From Agarophyton chilense (taxonomy: Eukaryota; Rhodophyta; Florideophyceae; Gracilariales; Gracilariaceae), in NCBI GenBank assembly GCA_030374765.1, contig JARGXX010000083.1, forward strand, positions 1 to 26,627: DNA of 26,627 nucleotides, read 5' to 3'. Position 1 is the stretch's first letter. Each line of letters opens with the position of its first letter. This document shows, piece by piece, positions 18,991 through 26,627 of this stretch. The notes under the pieces are model-generated. The model worked only from the letters and a program-made list of their open reading frames with translations, made no database searches and was not told the DNA's origin. Made by a program: the position numbers and the translations under genes.

Positions 18991-20945
18991 ATGGCGGGGA
19001 GGCAACGGTCCAACCGGCATAAAAGGGAGCCGCGTAACGCGTCCAGCAACCACTCGACTGTCGAAGGCAGAGCTGCACAACCGAACGACAAACGCACCAA
19101 CGCGGTAACCTCTCCTCGAACTCCGAGAGTTCTTCCGCATCGTACGCCAACTTCCAGCGAACACACCCCGATACCTCGGCGACCAGTACTCCCGATGAAC
19201 GGTGGTAACAATCCCCGCCGGGGTTACTTCTCCGGTTTCCATTCGGCTGCCCCTCCGGGGGGGGGGGTGCCTCGTCAACCGCGCCGAGCCGATCCCGGGG
19301 TCCCGTTGAAGCATCAAGCCAAATCACTCCTGCGGAGGACACTTGGCCCAATTACGAAGAACTCGTCGGGTTAAACCCGCGTCAACATGCGGAGATTCTC
19401 CAGAGAGCTCCGTGGGTCCATCCGACAGCGTTCTTCGACGAAGAACTCGTGGCGTCGTATGCTGATGGAAATGTGCGTCTCTCGGGCGAGCTGCCAGCTT
19501 TGATCACCACTTCGTGGGACTGTCGACGCCGTGTGGCGGCTCCCATTCACTCGATTCTGCGGCGAAGGCGCGAGTTGGCGGAAGAGGCGCATTTTACCTT
19601 CGTCCGCATCGGTTACTCACGGATCAACCGGGCAAACTTTTACTACCCCATCCCCGACGAATACGGCTTCGACATACGAATGTACCGGACGCAGGGTGAG
19701 ATCGGCTATTGTGACCGCCTTGCAGCGTTGGAAACTTACGCATGGCGCGGTCAACCGCGAGCGCGTCAAGAAGCGATCTGCTGGATCCGTCCGATCATTC
19801 GTGCCGAGTTCCGTCACCTTCGTCGTGAGTCCCGATATCGGTGGTTACAGAACTTCATCCGCGAGGAGCGTGGGGGCAGATTCCGCTTTGGGTTCTTTGT
19901 TCCTTATCAGAACACGGAGATAAACCGGATTAGTCCCTTCTATCAGTTCGAGCGATACGTTCCCCTGCCTGGGTAGTGGTCCTCCGTCGAGGTGTGCCGG
20001 GTATGTTACGCGGAGTTGCCTCCAGTCGTCTCGTATCTGGGCCCATACCTCATCGAGGATCCGCACTCCGGCTTATGGTCCGTGATCCTAACCGAATGGG
20101 CAGTCCGCGCCGCGGCGTACGTCTTGTGGGAAGCCTACGACCAGTATCGACCTTAATATCTTCCTCCGCGTTTGCGTGGTTACATCCGGCAGCTGGACCT
20201 TCAACTCCCTCTTGGAGGTGTCAATAACGCTGATGAAGCTCAGGAGCTCATCAACATCATCGGGCGTGTCGACTGGGCTGTCGTGCCTCTCCGGCAGAGC
20301 GGCCGTGATCAAGAAGCCGGTGGGGCTGATCGGTCTCCGGGGCGTCGCACGCCGTTGGCGAGAGATTTCATCTTCTTTAACCCATGGGAACAGCAAGAGG
20401 TCTCCGAGGCGGAGGCATCGGCACTCCGGATGGCTACGCGAGGCATACCATACGGGCACCCCGTGGGGTTTGTCAACTCGGATGACTTCTACTACGCCTA
20501 TGGCGGTGATGATCTCCCGGAGGAGGAGGGCGAATACCGTGGCGAGGAGGTCATGGAAAACGTGGGAGACCCCGATGGGGCCAATACTACGGCGCAGCCG
20601 GCGCAGGGAGCGACTCACGCAGGTGCAGTCGTCGATCCAGTGGCGGCGGCGTTGCCGGACGAACCGGAAGTTATCGAGGTTCCCATACGCCCAGAGGCGG
20701 TCGTGATCTCCCATTTCCTTCTGGGTGTTCGGCTGAACGCGCAAGCGGCGAGCGGCGATATCGGTACGATGAGAGACGCCTTCGTGGCACGCCTGACCGG
20801 CGGGAGTAACTCCGCTGGCGATTCGGCTTGCGCGCACAGCAATCCGGGTTCTTCCAACTATTCCCTTCTGACCTTGGTTATTATATCCCGCTGTGCGGTA
20901 GTGCGTGCAGCAACTTCGAAAATAGTAAACTGCTTCCGTCTATGA
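18991..20945 (+). pseudogene. Antisense ORF of copy 2 (unknown protein)
   Basis: Same frame as the antisense ORF of copy 1, here on the plus strand. The ATG at 18991 lies 35 bases inside the element from the LTR. The first segment passes cleanly through the point where copy 1 is shifted, joining the basic N-terminus to RRGYFSGFHSAAPP. It is then shifted at a run of 11 G (19257-19267; copy 1 has a 9-base GAAGGGGGG there). The rest is in one frame to TGA 20943-20945, except for the TAG near 19976 and the TAA near 20156, both shared with copy 1. Several replacements relative to copy 1 cluster around 19390-19490. Comparing the copies shows that a common ancestor was open at both indel sites. Function unknown. 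Confidence 0.6.
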
Positions 20946-21073
20946 CGTATTTGTTTTCTTCCTTCTCTTCCACTTCTTCTGAGTGTCCTTCTCCAGGTCT
21001 TCTGTGCATCTTCTCCTTCTTCCAAGGGTCCTTACCCAGATCTTCTGTTCCTTTATCCCCATCGGGTGTCTTC

Positions 21074-21319
21074 TTATCCCATTTGGGCTCGGTCTATGGT
21101 AGCCGGCAAAGCCGTGACAGTACGACGATGATACTGTACCACCTTTGACCGAGGTAGGTGCTCTATCGGTTCGTCTGAATCCCATTCGGGGCCGTACCCG
21201 TACCAACGGACCAAGTATTGGATATACCCCTTTGGGTGGTAGGAGTGCTCCAAAATGCGTCCGACCACGAACTCTTGTCGGTACACTTCCCGGCCATCCC
21301 GTATGAAGGTGTCGCTATT
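21074..21319 (-). pseudogene. pol: Pol of copy 2: chromodomain
   Basis: Same 70-residue chromodomain as copy 1, with the same Asp in place of the usual Trp of the WEP motif, and separated from integrase by the same in-frame TGA. One replacement (Leu to Arg after VVQYH) distinguishes it. Confidence 0.85.
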
Positions 21320-23331
21320 TCAGGGTGGTACCCGTCCTGAGCCAGGGGGTACCGAAGTGATCACGCGTTGGGCGGCTTCGCTCCGGTCGGACCGTGTAGC
21401 GCGCAAGGCAGTCCTCGGCTGAGTAGAATGTCGACCCGACTTCGGCGGTTCATTTTCCCCAAGTGCCGGGCTTTTTTCGGCGCTTCCCACTCCGGTTGGA
21501 GGGCCCACACCAGCGGGTAACCTGGGTGGTCGTTCCGCTAATCGGCGTGGGGAAGCTCGCTTCGGCGGTGAGATTCGCTGGGGTGGTGGCGCATTGTCGC
21601 ACCTCTCTGTCCCACGGCGAGGTTCCGTGTAGTCACGTGAGCGTTCCAAGGGCTGGCTGTCCGGCGTCGGTGCCGTGGATGTATCCGCGTCCCTGTGCGG
21701 GGTACTTGGCGGTGCGTCGTCCACTCGTACTGTATCAGGCTGCAGTGCGTCGAGCGCATTTGCATTCCGTATTGCACGTGTGGTTACACCTCGGCGAGTG
21801 TTGGTGGCGTTATCCGCAGCTGCATTCTGAGGCTTGGATAGCGACTGCGTCGAGTCGTGCAGGACGTCGGTATCAGGCACCCCTGATGGGCGAAGAGTGA
21901 CATGCGACGGTGCGGCGTTTCCAGCGACGGTATCGACCGGATTAAGACGGCTGTCGGGCGCCTCCGCCTCCTTAGACGATGCACCGGAGTTGGTGTCCGT
22001 CGGGTGGACTGGTGAGGAGCGAAGAATGTGCGACACGATTCCTTGCGGGTTGGGCGCTGCGGGTAGCGGAAGGTCAGAAAAGCCCCGAGATGGATGTGGT
22101 AACGCGTAGGGATGCGGGTGAACCTGAGGTAAGGGGGTCGATGAATCCGTTTCAACTGGAGCAGTCAGACCAGTAGATTGGGATGTTAACGGCGGAGGAG
22201 CCGATACCACGCGATCGCGGGAGATGCGTTCGTGATTACCAGCGAGGTCAACCACGACAGTGTCGGGAGCCACCGAAATAACCCGAAAGGGGCCGTCGGC
22301 AACGGGTGACAGCCTGTGGCGTTTCTCCTTCTCTGGGTTCCAATACTCCTTACAGATGATTACATAACCGTAGGGGGCGAGACGTGGCGGCGAGCGACGG
22401 GCTTTGGTATCAAATTCACGCTTGTAAGCGGCCTGGGCTCGGCCCATTGAACGCCGTGCGGCGGGAACGAGCTTCGTGAGCCAAGTTTTCCACGCTTCGC
22501 GGTAAGCAGTCGGTGACAGAAAGGTATCCAGCGTGGGCTGTGGTTCCAGCGCCACGGGCGGTGGGGTACGGGACAGTACCAGCTCGAAGGGCGTTAATTC
22601 AGTTGTCCTGTGCACCCGAGTATTGTACGCAAAGGTCAGCGCATGAGTGAACAAGTCCCAATCTTTGGGGTGGTCTGCAACGTATGAACGGAGTGTCGCA
22701 AGTAATGTCCGGTTGAACGGTTCGGCCTGCCCATTAGTTTGGGGGTGGTAAGTGGTCATGAACAGGTTCTTAATGTCCAAGGTGCGACACACATCTTCGA
22801 AGAAACGAGAGGCGAACTGTCTCCCGTTATCGGAGAGGAGGTTGACCGGTGGACCGTAGACGAAGACCCAGTGTAGGACGAAGGCTTGAGCCACGCTCAT
22901 AGCGGAGATCTTCCGTAACGGTACGATCTGGACCAGCTTTGAGAAGCGATCCGTAATTACGAGTGAGAACTTACAATTCCGCTTAGTGGTAAGGAAGGGA
23001 CCGAGTATATCGATGGCCACAAACTCCAATGGAGCGCGAGCTGGAAACAGCTTCAACTTCGTCGCATGACGGCGGAGTTTGACACGGTTCCGAGCGCAAT
23101 CGGTACAAAACCGCACCGTTGCGTAGCAGTCCTCTGCAATGGCAGGCCAGTAGAAGTTACGGCGTAGGGTGAGGTAAAATTTCCGTCCCCCGACGTGGCC
23201 ACTCACTTTAGAGTAGTGCGACAACGGCAATACTCTCGACTGGAGGTTATGTGGTACCACAGTTTTTGTGGGTGCAATCCGACGGTCCGTACAAGGTATC
23301 CGGCGTCATTTACCTGAAAGAGGAGAGTACC
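21320..23331 (-). pseudogene. pol: Pol of copy 2: integrase and Pro-rich linker
   Basis: Open from 23260 to 21320 (646 codons), the same length as in copy 1 and apparently identical in sequence. HHCC (H15, H22, C52, C55) and DD35E (D84, D144, E180) residues are present, as are the GPF module and the roughly 300-residue Pro/Ser/Thr-rich linker. The A-run frame change before it and the TGA after it are shared with copy 1. The extent of identity suggests recent copying or conversion. Confidence 0.92.
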
Positions 23332-24233
23332 TCATCCATTGAGTTGAGCGCGGACCTCCGCGCAGAACGGGTCAGCGAATTTCTCCCGTATCATCTCCTC
23401 GGGAGTAACAGGCACGAAGTTCCCCGGTAAGGGTTTCTTGGAATCTTCCGATAGAAGAAAGTCGTCCGATTCGGAACCGGGATCTGTAGAGTCCGTGTCT
23501 CGTTCCTCGTCCTCGATGGTAGCGTCGTCGCCATTCACTGCAAAGCAGGGTATTTCATGGTCTTTGACGGGTAGTGCTTCGCCAGTAGTGACCAGGCTGG
23601 AGAGAGCATCGGCTTGGGTGTTGCACGATCCTTTTCGGTACTGCACGTCAAAGTCAAATTCCGCTAGACGGAGACGCCAACGCAGCAAACGGCCTGAAGG
23701 CTCCGAGATGGATAGTAGCCATTGAAGTGATGCGTGGTCCGTTAAAACGGTGAAATGATTACCCATGAGATAGGGGCGCAACGTTTGTAATTCCCACACT
23801 ACTGCAAGGCATTCATTCTCTGAGACGGTGTAATTCTTCTCGTGGACGTCTAGCGATCGGGACCAGTACCCTACGGGCCGTCTTTCCCCATTGGATGCAG
23901 TTTGAAACAGTGCACAACCTACTTGGTAGTCGCTGGCGTCCGTATCTACGGTGAAGGGCCTTCCAGGCTTGGGAAACGAGAGGATCGGGGCGGAGATGAC
24001 AGAATCCTTAAGAGAGTTGAAAGATTCCGTTTGAACGCGGTTAAGGGGTCCAGTTTTGGTGGTTGGCCTTTCCGCAAAAGCGCGTTTAATGGTGCAGCCT
24101 TGTCCGTAAAGTTGGGGATGAATCGTCCGTAGACGTTTGCGAGTCCCAGAAAGGAACGAAGCTCGGTTTGCGTCCGCGGTTCTTTAGCCTCTTTGAGTGA
24201 CTTAACACCAGTCTCCTCGATTGTAACACGTCT
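23332..24233 (-). pseudogene. pol: Pol of copy 2: RT connection and RNase H
   Basis: Same motifs as copy 1 (TDASDYQVG, SENECLAVVWEL, LTDHASLQWLL, CNTQADALSSL), the same C-run frame change near 24045-24050, and the same TGA at the integrase border. No private lesion was seen here. Confidence 0.88.
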
Positions 24234-25034
24234 TTAACGGATAACATGGCCGAGATACTTCATGGTGTCCGTGAAGAAGTCACATTTCTTCAACTTAAGA
24301 GTGACACCCGCATCTCGAAACGTGGTCATGATATCCCTCACATGAGTGAGGTGTTTGTCCAAAATATCTGGGAAGACGATTATGTCATCCAGGTAGACCA
24401 GGCTGGTATGCAATTTGAAGCGGGCTAATAGGATGTAAATGGCTCGCTGGAAAGTGGCGGGGGCGTTGGTAAGACCAAAAAGAATCCGTTTGAAACGGTA
24501 GAGACCGGAGTTACACGCGAAAGCGGTTTTATCCTGGTCTCGCTTCCTTACCGGAACTTGCCAGTATCCCCAAATAGCGTCCAGGGTTGTAAAAACGGTG
24601 GCGGTGTCCAGCGAGTCAATGTACTCGTCCATTCTTGGGATTGGATACACGTCCTTGACGGTGACGGCATTCAACCGACGGTAATCGACGCAAAACCTCC
24701 AGGAACTATACTGCTTTGGAGCCAGTACTACTAGAGAAGCCCACAGCGACTGAGCCGGTTCAATGATTCCTGCTCGAAGCATTTTATCCACTTGTGCCAT
24801 TTCCTCCGCGCGTGCGGCGGGTCCGGCACGGTATGGGTGCTGAGAGATGGGTCGGGTGCCCAGTAGCAAATCAATTCGGTGTTCCGTAGTGGCAATCTCA
24901 CCAAGGGAGCCGTCCCACATAGTGGTGAAGTCCCTTAAAAGTTCTCGAAATCGATGGCGGTATAACTCCGGGACGTGGCTGAGATCCAGGTCCTCGAGCT
25001 CTTGGACTGGATAGGGGCGGTCACCACTCGTTGA
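24234..25034 (-). pseudogene. pol: Pol of copy 2: reverse transcriptase
   Basis: Catalytic YLDD at about 24384-24395 and all RT motifs as in copy 1, ending at the same TAA (24234-24236). Upstream, a missing base in the GGTACC-GGGG stretch (about 25067-25072; copy 1 reads GGTACCCGGGG) puts the RT out of frame with the protease part in this copy only. Confidence 0.92.
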
Positions 25035-26080
25035 AACGGGCTGCGTCCCTGATATTACAGGTTGAACCCCGGTACCGGCGATGAAACGGGTTCCGGGCTT
25101 TCCCCCTCCTTAGAGTGAACGAGTCCGAGAAGGTCAGCTGCGGTCAGCTTTGTCGGCACCATAGCGATGGGGTGCGGCATGACGGACCCTATCACTTGGT
25201 TCTTCACCAGATACTGGGGTACAGTCCCCAGATTGGCGATCAGCACGTGAAACGGTTGGTTTGGCTCCACATGGACGATTCCATTTGCAATTGCGAGGCT
25301 GTGCATGTTATACAGTGACGGAAATGGTTGCAAGACCGGGAGTCCGTGTTGACGGGACGTTACTATCACCATCATTTGGGACTCAGGCGGGACGCACAAC
25401 GACGCTGCGACGCAGAGCTTATTAGATTCACGGTTATCCGGTCCAGGTTCTTGTGCTGCCGGTAGCGGGGCATGCTTCTTCGTGGCACGCCTAAGCGGAC
25501 GACGAACGATCGGAGTGGACGATCCATCCTCCATCTCGACACGCCGTTGGCGGGACAAGATCGCTTCGACGAAGCGGTCGCAAAAGTCGCAACCCAAGAT
25601 GACTGGGGCGGCTAATTTCCGACATACGACGAAGTCGAGTTTCACCACGCGAGCGCCAACGCGGACTACCAGTTTTTTGCACCCCACCGTATCCAACGGT
25701 TTGTTGTTCGCGTCAGCGACCTCCGGGACGTGGTAGCGGCGGATCCAAGACTGCAAAGCAGGCGGTAACACTTCCTACACGACAAAGTTCGGACCGGCAC
25801 CGGTTTCTAAGACGGTAAGGTGTCGCACCATAAACTGGGGTGAAAGGCCAAGGTCAGCATAGACCTTGTAGTTTCTCTTGGCCATCACCAGAACTCTATC
25901 CGGGAACCGGTTATGGGAAACACGTTTCCACGGACGACGCAGAACACTAAAGTGTTTCGAGTTCACGTCATTGACGGCCTCTTTCCTTGAAAGGATTTTG
26001 ACCCGGGAGCGAGGCTTGGACGCCTCGGGCGCCGTCGACCTCGACTCTGAGGGCGCGTCTCCTTGAGAGGAGACTCTCAC
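25035..26080 (-). pseudogene. pol: Pol of copy 2: protease region and linker
   Basis: Carries the same LETGAG loop with Glu at the catalytic position and the same TAG ten residues later (about 25775-25777) as copy 1, then VILGCDF. The linker frame ends early because of the private 1-base deletion near 25070. Confidence 0.8.
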
Positions 26081-26082
26081 AT

Positions 26083-26627
26083 TTAGTTTTTCTGGGCCTG
26101 CTCCGCCGGAGGCGGCTGCTCAGGGCATTGAGCGGGCAACGACTGGGCATCAGGTTCAGATGGTACTGCAGAAGCGGTGGGGTGACCGACCACGTCGGTG
26201 ACACGGGAATCCGGTGCAGGTACGACCCGAGCTCGGAAAAGCGACAAGTGACGTGGAACATCCGTTCGAGCACGAATATACGATGCAATTGGAACAGCTG
26301 ATTTCTCCTCCGGGGATAGGGCCTCGTAATTGACTACGATTTGTGCCCATTCTAGGAGAGAAAACACACATTGTGGAGAAGTATGGCCTGGTTTGTAGCA
26401 GAGATGACAAATCAGACCAGAAGCCGGTGTTGGGTGGCGAGGCTTGGCGAACCTCATCGCGGGGCGGGTATCTCTCCAACCAGGACGCGAAAAGCGGACA
26501 TTGCCACTCTCGTTGTGGGACGCGTGTCGGACCAACGCGACCATTATACGCATAGAGTAGCCTGTCATCCCTCAATCACGTATTGTGACTCGTCCAAGGT
26601 TGAGGGTAACTCCGTTGTTGGGATGGA
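26083..26627 (-). pseudogene. gag: Gag of copy 2, C-terminal part (runs off window)
   Basis: Includes the CCHC knuckle (CHLCYKPGHTSPQC) and the Gag end with the same CAG AAA AAC TAA arrangement and downstream hairpin. Two single-base insertions relative to copy 1 (GAGGGATGAC near 26571 and CACAACGAG near 26513, read on the minus strand) shift the upstream frame. The codon that is TAA in copy 1 (6011-6013) is CAA here, showing that copy 1 acquired that stop. The capsid part lies outside the window. Confidence 0.85.

Larger units (their letters stand above)
18071..26627 (-). mobile_element. Ty3/gypsy chromovirus copy 2, inverted, truncated by window edge
   Basis: Reverse-complement counterpart of copy 1: a position x in copy 1 corresponds to about 32595 minus x here. 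It covers the 3' LTR, polypurine tract, antisense frame, chromodomain, integrase, RNase H, RT, protease and the C-terminal part of Gag; the rest lies beyond the window. Homology with copy 1 ends at the LTR terminus (18071 against 14525), with different outside sequence. Most of Pol looks identical to copy 1 by eye, including stops and frame changes. Private changes are a 1-base deletion near 25067-25072, two extra bases in Gag near 26512-26571, and an 11-G run in the antisense frame. Confidence 0.93.

Noticed and set aside
19257..19267. Run of 11 G in copy 2 as a functional element
   Set aside because: Copy 1 has GAAGGGGGG here; the run is most likely a private mutation or a homopolymer sequencing error.
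3400..26627. Simple inverted segmental duplication of a chromosome segment
   Set aside because: Homology ends exactly at the LTR terminus on the visible side and no flanking host sequence is shared. It cannot be fully excluded without the other side of copy 2.
1..26627. tRNA, rRNA or CRISPR features
   Set aside because: No cloverleaf with conserved arms, no rRNA core sequence and no regularly spaced short repeats were seen on either strand.

Overview
Eukaryotic nuclear DNA. The left edge holds the end of one host gene; almost everything else is transposon sequence. The host gene (1-1461, +) is an uninterrupted open frame whose protein resembles the C-terminal region of SIN3-type transcriptional co-repressors. 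Intron-poor host coding plus Ty3/gypsy chromovirus, copia-, hAT- and pogo-type remnants would suit a compact eukaryote such as a florideophyte red alga. That assignment is a weak inference from gene style only.

Layout. 1-1461: partial SIN3-like gene. 1462-3399: transposon graveyard, with a pogo/Tigger-type transposase remnant (+, about 1690-2405) and a copia-type RNase H remnant (-, about 3026-3356) next to the edge of the following LTR. 3400-14525: near full-length Ty3/gypsy chromovirus, copy 1 (+). Its order is 5' LTR (886 bp), putative primer site, Gag with a CCHC knuckle, Pol (protease, RT, RNase H, DD35E integrase, long Pro-rich linker, chromodomain), about 2.1 kb holding a long antisense frame, polypurine tract, 3' LTR (887 bp). 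14526-18070: spacer with a hAT transposase remnant (-, about 14580-15835) and a candidate 1.0-kb solo LTR (16299-17312) flanked by ATATC repeats. 18071-26627: copy 2 of the same element in inverted orientation (-), cut by the window edge within gag.

Both copies are broken. Several stops and two frame changes in Pol are identical in both, although homology between the copies stops at the LTR end on the side that can be seen. This suggests a defective lineage copied in trans, or gene conversion between copies. Private lesions also exist: a Gag stop in copy 1, and two Gag indels plus one Pol deletion in copy 2.

The most notable features are: (i) a roughly 650-codon antisense frame between the chromodomain and the 3' LTR, present in both copies and matching no family I recognise; (ii) a candidate programmed -1 frameshift at the Gag stop (G AAA AAC TAA followed by a 7-bp hairpin), identical in both copies; (iii) copy 1 LTRs that differ from each other far more than the two element bodies do, with no target-site duplication, suggesting a recombinant element.
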